A stretch of DNA of 10,777 nucleotides from an uncultured Geobacteraceae bacterium (GTDB lineage: Bacteria; Desulfobacterota; Desulfuromonadia; Geobacterales; Pseudopelobacteraceae), in contig CAIRND010000285.1 in the NCBI GenBank assembly GCA_903879825.1, positions 1 through 10,777 of the forward strand, given 5' to 3'. Every line of letters starts with the position of its first letter. Positions within the stretch are counted from its first letter, which is position 1. Shown here in pieces: positions 1 to 7,252 of the stretch. A program made the translations under genes and the position numbers. A model generated the notes under the pieces. The model saw only the letters and a program-made list of their open reading frames with translations. It ran no database searches and had not been told where the DNA came from.

Positions 1-683
1 AAAACCTCAATCAGATCCATACCGGCATCGGGATAAAAATAATTGAGTGAGTCGCCGGTAAAGAAAGCCACCTTCATTGTGGCGCTTTTGGGCGTGACGA
101 CATCGGCGATTCGATCCCGAAGTGTAGATCCGGTCAGTTCCGGCATTTTGCGATCAGCATCAAAACCCATGCTGCCACCGACAAAGGCAAACGGCGACCG
201 GGGTGAGATGGCTTTCATATTTTTATCACCCTTGAAGGCAATCCCCTGCAGCGATGCACCGAGCTTCATGGCGGCATCAAACATTTTCGGGTGCTTCAGA
301 GTGGAAAAGATCATTTTTTTGAGCCACGGCAGCCCGTTCTCGCGAACAAGAGCGGCTCTGAGGCCAAGCATAATCTTGTCAAAGTTAACTTTGGTCGGAC
401 AGTTGGTCATACATGATTTACAGACAAGACAGTTGAAGACCATTTCGGAAACATCCGGGTCGGTCAGTGACAGCTCGCCGTGCAAAATGGCATTGGCTAT
501 GGCAATTTTTGATCTGGTGACAGCCGTTTCACTTTTGTCCGTGCTGTACACCGGGCAGACAGCCATGCAGTTGCCGCATTTCATACATTTATCTATTTCG
601 TTTTGAACCATCTTCAGATCATCGTGATACGTTTTGGTCGTTTTTCCGGCTTTTGCTGTTACGGGTGCGTTCACGGTAGCCAT
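1..683 (-). CDS. GlcF-type (Fe-S)-binding subunit of D-lactate/glycolate dehydrogenase, partial
   Basis: The gene starts at 683 and runs off the left edge; 227 codons are visible. Two ferredoxin-like 4Fe-4S motifs are clear: CMKCGNCMAVCP (Cys33, 36, 39, 43) and CLVCKSCMTNCP (Cys85, 88, 91, 95). The last visible residues (KVAFFTGDSLNYFYPDAG) look like the beginning of a cysteine-rich CCG domain, as in GlcF and LldE/LutA proteins. It would pass electrons from the FAD subunit encoded just upstream to a membrane or soluble acceptor. The ATG lies 2 bases after the glcD stop codon, which indicates translational coupling. The first 25 or so residues are a polar, Lys/Thr-rich extension before the first cluster motif. 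No signal peptide is seen, so a cytoplasmic location is expected. Family assignment is firm; substrate (D-lactate or glycolate) is inferred from context. Confidence 0.9.
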   Translation of the reverse strand, partial: MATVNAPVTAKAGKTTKTYHDDLKMVQNEIDKCMKCGNCMAVCPVYSTDKSETAVTRSKIAIANAILHGELSLTDPDVSEMVFNCLVCKSCMTNCPTKVNFDKIMLGLRAALVRENGLPWLKKMIFSTLKHPKMFDAAMKLGASLQGIAFKGDKNMKAISPRSPFAFVGGSMGFDADRKMPELTGSTLRDRIADVVTPKSATMKVAFFTGDSLNYFYPDAGMDLIEV

Positions 684-685
684 GA

Positions 686-2080
686 CTACACCTCTTTCAG
701 GGGAACCATCTTCCCCGGGTTCAGCATGTATTCCGGGTCAAGTGATTCTTTTATGCATTTCATCAGGTTAAGTCCACTTTGGCCCAGTTCATTACCCAGA
801 TACTTCATCTTTGCCATACCGATACCGTGTTCACCGGAGAGAGTGCCATCAAGCGCAAGTGCCGTTGCGAAGATTTCGTCAATCGCCTCGTGTACCCGAG
901 CCGTCTCAGCCTTGTCGTACATATCGTACAGAATAGTCGGGTGCAGATTGCCGTCACCGGCATGACCAAAGGTACCAATGGTGACGTTGTGTTTTGTGGC
1001 GATTTTTTCACAGGCAACCAGCATTTCCGTGATGCGGCTGCGTGGCACGGTTGCGTCTTCGACGATGCAGGTATTGTTAAGAGAGGCGAGCGCCGGCAAT
1101 GCGTTGCGACGGGCAGCCCAGAGTTGGTCACGCTCGACATCGCTATTTGCTGTTTTGTACTCGCAGTTGTTTTTCTTGAAGACTTCAATAACCGCCTCGG
1201 CCTCCGTGGCAATAAGATCCTGCGACATACCGTCAACTTCGCACAGCAGCATCGCTTTTGCTTCAACAGGAAGACCGATATTGGCAAAAGCCTCTACGGT
1301 TCGAATAGTTTTGTTGTCCATAATTTCAAGCGTTGCCGGAATTACCTGCGCAGCAATGATGCCGGCGACAGCGTTACCCGCATCTTCCAGTGTGCTGAAA
1401 ATGCCGATCATGGTACGACGGTATTTCGGGGCCGGAATCAACTTGCAGGTTAATTCGGTTGTGATGCCAAGCGTCCCTTCCGAACCGACAAAAAGGTTCG
1501 AGAAATCGTACGCGGTGACATTTTTTACGGTTTTCCCACCAAAACGGACTTTTTCGCCATTAGCCAGAACGACTTCCATACCCATGATGTAATTCTTGGT
1601 GACGCCATATTTAAGCCCGCGCAGACCGCCGGAATTTTCTGCAGCAGAACCACCCATGGTAGCGGTGGCAACCGTACCCGGATCAGGGGGATAGATGAGG
1701 CCAAACTCAGCAACGGCTGAATTAAGTGCCGCGATAACAACGCCAGGCTGAACAACGGCAGTAAGGTTGGCAGGATCGATATCGAGGATTTTATTCATTC
1801 TCTGAAAGGAGAGGACGATGCCCTTTTTAAGCGGAATTGTGCCGCCACTGAGGTTCGATCCCGCACCACGGGGATAAATGGCAATTTTGTTGGCCCGGGC
1901 AAGATGAACGATCTGCTGTACCATTTCACTGCTGGTCGGCATGACAACCACGTCGGGAAGCTGATGAGGCATATCGGCAGTGGCATCGTAGCTGTACGCA
2001 ACCATGTCAACTTTGCTCGTCAATACATTTTCTTTTCCAACCAGCATTTCAAGTTTTTCAATTATTGTTTTATCAAGCAT
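686..2080 (-). CDS. FAD-binding D-lactate dehydrogenase (GlcD/Dld-II family)
   Basis: This 464-residue protein has the normal length of GlcD-type flavin oxidases. The FAD-binding PCMH-type domain covers about residues 40-215, with PRGAGSNLSGG (70-80), PPDPGT (131-136), the TMGG...ENSGG stretch (141-152) and FVGSEGTLGI (197-206). The C-terminal FAD-oxidase domain shows FGHAGDGNLHPT and SGEHGIG (415-421), typical substrate and metal site motifs. It would oxidise a 2-hydroxy acid to the 2-oxo acid (D-lactate to pyruvate), passing electrons to the GlcF-like partner that starts 2 bases downstream. No glcE is visible and a lactate permease sits directly upstream, so D-lactate is favoured over glycolate; glcE could lie beyond the left edge. 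The ATG at 2080 is preceded by GGAGG (2086-2090) with a 5-base spacer. Assignment of family is secure, of substrate moderately so. Confidence 0.9.
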   Translation of the reverse strand: MLDKTIIEKLEMLVGKENVLTSKVDMVAYSYDATADMPHQLPDVVVMPTSSEMVQQIVHLARANKIAIYPRGAGSNLSGGTIPLKKGIVLSFQRMNKILDIDPANLTAVVQPGVVIAALNSAVAEFGLIYPPDPGTVATATMGGSAAENSGGLRGLKYGVTKNYIMGMEVVLANGEKVRFGGKTVKNVTAYDFSNLFVGSEGTLGITTELTCKLIPAPKYRRTMIGIFSTLEDAGNAVAGIIAAQVIPATLEIMDNKTIRTVEAFANIGLPVEAKAMLLCEVDGMSQDLIATEAEAVIEVFKKNNCEYKTANSDVERDQLWAARRNALPALASLNNTCIVEDATVPRSRITEMLVACEKIATKHNVTIGTFGHAGDGNLHPTILYDMYDKAETARVHEAIDEIFATALALDGTLSGEHGIGMAKMKYLGNELGQSGLNLMKCIKESLDPEYMLNPGKMVPLKEV

Positions 2081-2123
2081 CCCAACCTCCCGTGGTGATT
2101 GTGTTATATTTAATTGCGCTTTT

Positions 2124-2169
2124 GGCTCCCCCTCCTTCCGATAAACAAGGAGGGGGCTGGGGGGTGGTT
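2124..2169. repeat. GC-rich palindromic intergenic repeat between permease and glcD
   Basis: A perfect 10-bp inverted repeat (CCCCCTCCTT at 2128-2137, AAGGAGGGGG at 2147-2156) encloses a 9-base loop. It is flanked by GGCT on one side and CTGGGGGGTGGTT on the other. The right flank runs into the permease stop codon (2168-2170). No U-run follows the stem on either strand, so it is not a canonical intrinsic terminator. The layout resembles dispersed palindromic repeats with a CCCCTCCTT/AAGGAGGGG core and a GGGGTGGTT tail that I recall from other bacterial genomes; I could not check this. In the operon mRNA the stem could protect upstream transcript or reduce glcD-glcF expression. Confidence 0.75.
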
Positions 2170-4120
2170 ATGGAATCATCCACTGGAGGTAATATGCCTG
2201 CAGATAAACAATGACGCCGACTATGATCGTCAGGAAAATCGAGTGCTTCAGGGTAAAGCGGAACAGGGTGCCTTCCTCACCGACCATACCGCAGGCGGCA
2301 GTGGCGACCGCCAATGATTGCGGTGAAAGCATCTTGCCCATGACGCCGCCGCTGGTGTTTGCTGCGCCGGTCAGGATCGGGTTGAGACCAAGTTGCTCGG
2401 CAGTGGCTTTCTGTAATCCACCAAAAAGTACGTTACTGGAAGTATCTGAACCGGTCAGGAATACGCCCAACCAGCCGAGAAACGGGGAGATAAACGGGAA
2501 CCAGTGACCGGTTTTGGTGAAGACCAAGCCGAGACAGTTAGTCATACCGGAGGTGTTCATAACGTATGCCAAACCGAGTACGGAGCCGACAGTGATCGCC
2601 GGGAAACGCATGTCATAGAGGGTTTTTCCGGCCAGTTTGACGACATCGCCAAAACCAACGCCGCAGATCAATGCAGAGAAGAAGGCGGCGATAAGGATGG
2701 CGGTACCGGCGGCGGACATGAAGTTGAAGTTATATTTGGCAGGCAATTTGATCGGGAGCTGGTCGGCAAGTGCTTTAACCAGTGGCTTAAATTGATCTTT
2801 TGCGACTATCTTGTTTTTTTCCAGGTCATCCTTGACCAGTTTCTGGATATCGGCACTTTTCTTGGCAATGGCGTTGAAGCCGGCATTGCGCTCTTCTGTC
2901 AGCACGGCACCCTGACCGGCCATTCCCTGTTCAACCGGCAGGAACTTCCCTTCCAGTCCCTTCAGCTCATTCAGCATCGCGATAGCGGCGCCGAGCTTCG
3001 GCTCGGTTGTCGGCAATGCGGCCAGTAACTTATCAGCCTCTGCGGTGACAGCAGCAATTTTTTTAAGTCCGTCTTCCGGCTTAGAAACCTTCTTGACGAT
3101 CATACTATCGAGTCCGGCGACGGTGACAACAACCTTGCTCTTATCAAGTTCTGTTTTGATTGAAGGGATACCCCACAACAGTACCATGACGGTCAGAGCC
3201 AAATAGGGAGCCCAGGCGCGGAACACTTCGCCCACTGAGTAGTGGTGTTGCTCTTTTGTACCGCTGCTTGTTTCGTGATCAAATACATAGTTTTCTTTCG
3301 GCTGCCAGACTTGCAGCAGGGCAACCAGAGCGGCCATAGCGGCCAGTGAGGAGATGATATCAGGGAGGTAAGGACCGAGATAACTGGCGGTGGCCCACTG
3401 ACCGACGGCGAAGGTCACGCCGCAGACGATGATGGCAGGCAGGACTTCGATGGTCTTCTTAAAGCCGACCATGATCAATATGACGTAGAAGGGTATAAAG
3501 ACCGAGATGAAGGGGAGTTGACGACCGACCATGGTAGAAAGCTTCATCAAGCCGTCATCACCATAACCCATGACACCAGCCAGAGCGACAACCGGAATGC
3601 CGATGGCGCCGAAGGCAACCGGAGCGGTGTTGGCTATCAGGCAGACACCGGCAGCATACAGAGGGCGGAAACCGAGGCCGACCAGTGTCGCGCCGGCAAT
3701 GGCGACGGGGGTACCGAACCCTGCGGCGCCCTCAATGAAAGCGCCGAAACAGAAAGCGATCAGAAGCGCCTGGATACGTCGGTCACCGGTGACACCGGCC
3801 AGTGATGCCCGGATAACCTCAAACTGCCCACCCTTGACGGTGATGTTGTAGAGGAACAGTGTTGTGATAACGATATAGAAGACCGGGAAGAGGCCAAAAG
3901 CGGCGCCTTGTGCGAAGGCGAGACCTGCCAGCTTGACCGGCATCCCCCATACGGCTACGGCGATACCGATTGCTGAGGCGACTGCCAGAGGTCCCGCTTT
4001 ATGTGCTTTCATTTTAAGCACGGCGAGACAGATAAAAATGACGATGAGGGGGATGGAGGCGATAAGTGCCGACAAACCGAGACTGCCTCCAGCAGGGGTG
4101 TACGTTTGAATCCAGGGCAT
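2168..4120 (-). CDS. lldP: L-lactate permease (LctP/LldP family) with enlarged central segment
   Basis: This integral membrane transporter (650 residues) imports lactate, probably by proton symport. LctP signatures are present: FIEGAAGFGTPVAI (128-141), LTGSDTSSNVLFGGLQ (555-570) and ANTSGGVMGKMLSPQS (587-602), among about a dozen hydrophobic segments. The family is usually near 550 residues; the excess lies mainly in a hydrophilic Lys/Glu/Ala-rich stretch at about 320-463, between the membrane segment ending WGIPS and the conserved NFMSAAGTAIL segment. The ATG at 4120 is chosen over an in-frame ATG at 4138 because AAAGGAG (4128-4134) lies 7 bases upstream of it, while the earlier ATG has no good site. 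It sits between lutBA and glcD in the operon, so it may supply both dehydrogenases. Glycolate transport is a possible alternative, since LldP homologues can carry it. Confidence 0.93.
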   Translation of the reverse strand: MPWIQTYTPAGGSLGLSALIASIPLIVIFICLAVLKMKAHKAGPLAVASAIGIAVAVWGMPVKLAGLAFAQGAAFGLFPVFYIVITTLFLYNITVKGGQFEVIRASLAGVTGDRRIQALLIAFCFGAFIEGAAGFGTPVAIAGATLVGLGFRPLYAAGVCLIANTAPVAFGAIGIPVVALAGVMGYGDDGLMKLSTMVGRQLPFISVFIPFYVILIMVGFKKTIEVLPAIIVCGVTFAVGQWATASYLGPYLPDIISSLAAMAALVALLQVWQPKENYVFDHETSSGTKEQHHYSVGEVFRAWAPYLALTVMVLLWGIPSIKTELDKSKVVVTVAGLDSMIVKKVSKPEDGLKKIAAVTAEADKLLAALPTTEPKLGAAIAMLNELKGLEGKFLPVEQGMAGQGAVLTEERNAGFNAIAKKSADIQKLVKDDLEKNKIVAKDQFKPLVKALADQLPIKLPAKYNFNFMSAAGTAILIAAFFSALICGVGFGDVVKLAGKTLYDMRFPAITVGSVLGLAYVMNTSGMTNCLGLVFTKTGHWFPFISPFLGWLGVFLTGSDTSSNVLFGGLQKATAEQLGLNPILTGAANTSGGVMGKMLSPQSLAVATAACGMVGEEGTLFRFTLKHSIFLTIIVGVIVYLQAYYLQWMIP

Positions 4121-4127
4121 GATGTTA

Positions 4128-4134
4128 CTCCTTT
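4128..4134 (-). promoter_or_regulatory. Ribosome binding site deciding the permease start
   Basis: On the minus strand AAAGGAG lies 7 bases before the ATG at 4120. The upstream in-frame ATG at 4138 is preceded by ACCCCCAAG, a poor site, and the Shine-Dalgarno would then be inside the coding region. The start at 4120 is therefore preferred. Confidence 0.75.
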
Positions 4135-4170
4135 CCATCTTGGGGGTATGAAGCTGCTACGACTACGGTG

Positions 4171-4182
4171 AAAACGCGTTTT
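4171..4182. other. 12-bp perfect palindrome between lutBA and permease
   Basis: AAAACGCGTTTT is a perfect 12-bp palindrome in the 81-base gap between the lutBA stop codon and the permease start. It could be a protein-binding site for internal control of the permease, or chance. No convincing promoter hexamers were found around it. Confidence 0.3.
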
Positions 4183-4201
4183 AGATGCTTTTACTCAAAA
4201 T

Positions 4202-6343
4202 CTACTTGTCTGAGAGCAGTTGCTCCGCCAACAGTTCAACCGTATGCATAACTTTTATTTTTGCTCCATCCTGATCCATTCCGCCTCTGATCTGCATCAC
4301 GCAACCCGGGCAATCCATGGCTACTATGGCGGCACCGGTGCTCTTGATGTTGGTCAGTTTTCGCTGAAGGATCGGCCCTGATATTTCCGGCAGCTTGATT
4401 GAATAGGAACCGCCCATGCCGCAGCAGGTATCGCATTCAAACATTTCAGTCAGTTCATAGCCCACCTTCTGAAGCAGCTCACGAGGTTCGTCAGAGACTT
4501 TCAGCGTTCTCTTCAGATGGCAGGAGTCGTGATAGGTGATTGAGCCCAGCTTTCGTCCCTGGGTGGGCGTCAGACGCCCTTCATCAACCAGCTTTTTGAC
4601 CAGAGTTGAAAAGTCGATCGTTTTTGCCGCGAGTATTTTTGCTTTGGGAAGCATTTCCGTCTGACCAAGGCTGGTAAAGGTGCTGATGAATTCATGATCA
4701 AGCGCCACGGTACAGGTAGGACAGGCCGAAACGATATAATCGACATCCTCTTTGAGCAGGGCGTTGATATTGTCGGTGGCATTATTGGCCGCAACTTCAT
4801 AGGCACCGTTGTAGCGTGCCGGGGCACCGCAGCAGGTCTGGTCTTCCGGGAAGATGACTTCAATTCCGGCTTTGTTAAGGATTTTGACGAGCGACACGCC
4901 CATTTCCGGGTAGGCAAAGTCGATCAGGCAACCGGCATAGAAAGCAACTTTTTCTTTCAGTTTTGGCTGTTTAATCTTTTTGAATGTATCTCTGAAGGGT
5001 TCGGCAGCAATGGCCGGGAGACTGCGGCCTTCGGTTAAATCGGACAGGAAAAACGGCAGATGACGAATAAAAGCGCCCGAGGTAAACGGCGTACCGGCAA
5101 CCGAAGCGGCACGCAGCATGGTATGGAAGAGCTTGCGATTATTGACTACCGTGAATATAGCTTTCTGGACAAATGATTGCCCTTTTTCCACGGCCAGACG
5201 GCGTCTGATCTCCATAATCATATCGGGGATATCAAGCATGCCGGGGCAGATATCCTTGCAGTTTCCGCACTGAATACAGAGGCCCTGAATATCCTCCGAG
5301 TTTTGCAACTGTTCAAACCAGGCGGTCAAAATGGTACCGATGCCGCCAGTATAGACACTGCCGAATACATGGCCGCCGACGAGGCGGTAGATGGGGCAGA
5401 CGTTCAGGCACGAACCGCATCTGATGCACTGCATCGCCTGCACGAACTTGGTGTCTTTGGACATTTCAGTACGGCGGTTGTCCATCAGAACGATGTGCAG
5501 ATCTTTCATGGAGCCGTCGGTGTTTTCGGTAGCGCCGGTGATAATCGAAACATAACTTGTCAGTAACTGAGCAGTGGCGCTGCGCGGGAGAGCTTCCAAC
5601 ACAGGCACGATATCTTCAAATTTTTCGACGAACTTTTCTATGCCGACCAGTGCCACATGAACTTTCGGCAGGGTGGTTACCATTCTGGCGTTACCCTCAT
5701 TGGTGACCAGAACGATGCTCCCGGTCTCGGCTACCGCCAGGTTACCGCCGGAAATACCCATATCGGCTTCAAGAAATTTGGAGCGCAATTCCTTTCGTGC
5801 CACCTCCACAAGTCGGGGGATGTCGGTACTGAGTCGTTCTCCGACCGCCTTGCTAAAGAGTTCCGAGACCTCTTCCTTGGTCATATGAATTGCCGGCATA
5901 ACCATATGTGACGGCCGCTGACCGGCAAGCTGAATAATCCATTCACCCAGATCGGTTTCTCGTACCGACATGCCGTTTTCTTCAAGGAATTTATTAAGAT
6001 GGATTTCTTCACTGGCCATGGACTTCGATTTGACAACTGTTTTTACGTTGTTGTCTCTGGCCACCTTCAGAATATATTCCTTAACCTTTTCGGGGCTGTC
6101 TGCCAGATAAACCTTGGCGCCTGCGGCTTCAGCCTTTATTTTAAATGCGGCGGCGAGAAGATCAATGTGTGTTGCGGCGTACGCTTTCCGGTCGGCAATA
6201 TTCTGACGCAGTGCTTCAAAGTCGATTCCTTCATACGCTTTAGCGCGGTTGACTTTATATGCTTCAGAAAACTTACCGAGTGCGCCGGTGAGGATCGTGT
6301 TGTTAACCGCTTTGCTGATGGATTCCTTGAAATCGCTTTTCAT
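4202..6343 (-). CDS. Fused LutB-LutA L-lactate oxidation iron-sulfur protein
   Basis: This 713-residue protein combines subunits that are separate LutB (LldF) and LutA (LldE) in Bacillus. Residues 1 to about 300 form a LUD domain with AETGSIVLVTNEGN (205-218). Two 4Fe-4S motifs follow: CIRCGSCLNVCP (Cys306, 309, 312, 316) and CIQCGNCKDICP (Cys356, 359, 362, 366). Two CCG domains come next: Cys472, CCG at 504-506 and CPTC at 541-544; then Cys608, CCG at 640-642 and CPGC at 678-681. All expected cysteines are present. With LutC it should oxidise L-lactate to pyruvate and carry the electrons to a quinone or other redox partner from the cytoplasm. Its ATG shares one base with the lutC stop (TAATG), and GGGAGGAG (6351-6358) lies 7 bases upstream inside lutC, a coupled arrangement. 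Similar long fusions occur in Desulfovibrio-type lactate operons. Confidence 0.93.
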   Translation of the reverse strand: MKSDFKESISKAVNNTILTGALGKFSEAYKVNRAKAYEGIDFEALRQNIADRKAYAATHIDLLAAAFKIKAEAAGAKVYLADSPEKVKEYILKVARDNNVKTVVKSKSMASEEIHLNKFLEENGMSVRETDLGEWIIQLAGQRPSHMVMPAIHMTKEEVSELFSKAVGERLSTDIPRLVEVARKELRSKFLEADMGISGGNLAVAETGSIVLVTNEGNARMVTTLPKVHVALVGIEKFVEKFEDIVPVLEALPRSATAQLLTSYVSIITGATENTDGSMKDLHIVLMDNRRTEMSKDTKFVQAMQCIRCGSCLNVCPIYRLVGGHVFGSVYTGGIGTILTAWFEQLQNSEDIQGLCIQCGNCKDICPGMLDIPDMIMEIRRRLAVEKGQSFVQKAIFTVVNNRKLFHTMLRAASVAGTPFTSGAFIRHLPFFLSDLTEGRSLPAIAAEPFRDTFKKIKQPKLKEKVAFYAGCLIDFAYPEMGVSLVKILNKAGIEVIFPEDQTCCGAPARYNGAYEVAANNATDNINALLKEDVDYIVSACPTCTVALDHEFISTFTSLGQTEMLPKAKILAAKTIDFSTLVKKLVDEGRLTPTQGRKLGSITYHDSCHLKRTLKVSDEPRELLQKVGYELTEMFECDTCCGMGGSYSIKLPEISGPILQRKLTNIKSTGAAIVAMDCPGCVMQIRGGMDQDGAKIKVMHTVELLAEQLLSDK

Positions 6344-6897
6344 TAGTTAGCTCCTCCCATGTCATCAACAAAAATGATTACCAGTCGCTTCGGGCCGTGT
6401 ACTCCGATTGTCAACACGCGTTCAATATCGGCGGTGCGACTGGGTCCGGTAATAAAGGCGATATACTTGCTATTGCCAGGATTTATTATTTTGAATACGT
6501 CCATTTTACCGTTCAGAATTTTGTCCGTGCCGATCAAGGCGATATGGATGACGGCAAGAGTAGAAACCAGTCGCTGTTCAACAGCCGTCTGATCCGTTAC
6601 CAGTGAACCGGTATCCGTCAGTGCATAGCCGACTTCACTGATGCCGACCAGGCAATCAGCAGCCAACTGACGGGACACTTCGAATTTCAGTCCGGGGACT
6701 GCATTATGAAGCGGTGTTCTATCGATTCCGTTTAAAAATGGACCTTCGGCCCAGAGTGCATAACCATGGGGAGCATCAGTCACGCCTTCTTTCTGCAGGA
6801 ACGGAATAATAAAATCGAGCGCCTCGGCTTTCGTTTGAAAACGATAGACTTCTGAACCAACCCCTTCAGCCCTGATCTTGAATTGCTCGTACATCAT
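6343..6897 (-). CDS. lutC: LutC-type LUD-domain protein of L-lactate oxidation complex
   Basis: This 184-residue LUD-domain protein is the first gene of the minus-strand operon. Conserved family motifs are ALTDTGSLV (92-100), GPSRTADIE (151-159) and GVHGP (165-169), near the C-terminus as in LutC/LldG proteins. It lacks cysteine clusters and is the small partner of the iron-sulfur LutBA protein; its exact biochemical role in the complex is not settled. Translation could start further upstream at 6951, but AAAGGGGG (6904-6911) lies 6 bases before the ATG at 6897, which also removes an atypical N-terminal tail; the adjacent ATG at 6894 is equally possible. Its stop overlaps the lutBA start by one base. 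Somewhat shorter than the Bacillus protein, with no sign of truncation in the conserved core. Confidence 0.9.
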   Translation of the reverse strand: MMYEQFKIRAEGVGSEVYRFQTKAEALDFIIPFLQKEGVTDAPHGYALWAEGPFLNGIDRTPLHNAVPGLKFEVSRQLAADCLVGISEVGYALTDTGSLVTDQTAVEQRLVSTLAVIHIALIGTDKILNGKMDVFKIINPGNSKYIAFITGPSRTADIERVLTIGVHGPKRLVIIFVDDMGGAN

Positions 6898-6947
6898 GTT
6901 CCGCCCCCTTTGGCCATAAACGATTTTAAAACACAGCGAATACATCA

Positions 6948-6959
6948 ACAAATATTTGT
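6948..6959. promoter_or_regulatory. 12-bp perfect palindrome in the lut leader, candidate operator
   Basis: ACAAATATTTGT is a perfect 12-bp palindrome about 50 bases upstream of the lutC ATG, in the predicted transcribed leader. It lies directly beside the first copy of the CTTACCAATT 10-mer and near an 8-bp palindrome TGTATACA (6971-6978). Short AT-rich palindromes of this kind are typical of regulator sites, for example GntR-family ones, but no regulator gene is in the window, so the role is a guess. Confidence 0.35.
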
Positions 6960-6980
6960 CTTACCAATTCTGTATACACT

Positions 6981-7008
6981 CTTTTAGCATTTATATAATG
7001 CATGTCAA
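6981..7008 (-). promoter_or_regulatory. Candidate sigma-70 promoter of the lactate operon
   Basis: On the minus strand a perfect -35 hexamer TTGACA (7003-7008) is followed after 16 bases by TAAAAG (6981-6986), a 4-of-6 match to the -10. The expected start site would give a leader of about 70-80 bases before lutC. The spacer holds an inverted repeat GCATT-N5-AATGC (6987-7001), a natural place for a repressor to occlude RNA polymerase. The -10 is imperfect, so the exact promoter is uncertain. Confidence 0.45.
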
Positions 7009-7038
7009 GCTTTTTATTTCATGCGTTAAATAAGTATG

Positions 7039-7068
7039 TTGACAACCAATACTGGAATAACATAGGGT
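7039..7068 (+). promoter_or_regulatory. Weak candidate promoter toward the citrate lyase operon
   Basis: TTGACA (7039-7044) is followed after 18 bases by TAGGGT (7063-7068), only 3 of 6 matches to the -10. The GGTAA-N7-TTACC inverted repeat begins 3 bases downstream, an operator-like position. A second TTGACA at 7326-7331 with TATTTT (7351-7356) after 19 bases is closer to citC but badly spaced. Either could serve citC; neither is convincing. Confidence 0.2.
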
Positions 7069-7231
7069 ACGGTAAATTGTACTTACCAATTGAATATTTT
7101 ATCTAAATCCATCGACTATTTTACCACCCCACCGCTCTGAAATGAGAACGAAACAACAGGGGCAATCTGGACAGAAAGATGGATTCTGGTAAACTCATAC
7201 CTGTCGATTAAAAGGGCCTGAGACAGAATCA

Positions 7232-7252
7232 GTTCGTCCTGAGACTGTCGAA
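7232..7252. repeat. REP-like dispersed repeat fragment
   Basis: The 21-base segment contains TTCGTC (7233-7238) and GTCGAA (7247-7252), an imperfect inverted pair around CTGAGACT. It closely resembles the widespread intergenic TTCG(T/A)CCTGAG...GTCGAA palindrome family found in many bacterial genomes, as I recall it. The octamer CCTGAGAC inside it (7238-7245) also occurs 21 bases upstream (7217-7224). It looks like a decayed repeat copy in the citC leader. Confidence 0.4.

Larger units (their letters stand above)
6960..7091. repeat. Directly repeated 10-mer CTTACCAATT flanking the promoter region
   Basis: CTTACCAATT occurs at 6960-6969 and again at 7082-7091, each preceded by TTGT (TTGT-CTTACCAATT and TTGT-A-CTTACCAATT). 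The two copies bracket the candidate lactate promoter, 122 bases apart. The second copy is part of an inverted repeat GGTAA-N7-TTACC (7071-7087). Paired sites of this type could bind one regulator at both places; sequence alone cannot prove it. Confidence 0.4.

Noticed and set aside
779..1453. Long plus-strand reading frame antisense to glcD
   Set aside because: The opposite strand encodes a complete GlcD-family protein with all motifs; this frame has no recognisable domain and is a shadow of that gene.
2128..2156. Stem-loop as an intrinsic transcription terminator
   Set aside because: The stem is strong, but no run of T follows it on either strand, and it lies inside a same-direction gene cluster. 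A palindromic repeat fits better.
2504..3028. Plus-strand reading frame antisense to the permease insert
   Set aside because: It lies opposite the enlarged permease segment. I considered whether the segment is really another gene, but the permease frame is continuous with conserved motifs on both sides.
4121..4138. Six-residue N-terminal extension of the permease
   Set aside because: It would place the only good Shine-Dalgarno inside the coding region; the upstream ATG has no adequate site.
6898..6951. Eighteen-residue N-terminal extension of LutC
   Set aside because: The ribosome site AAAGGGGG at 6904-6911 points to the ATG at 6897, and the extension has no family resemblance.
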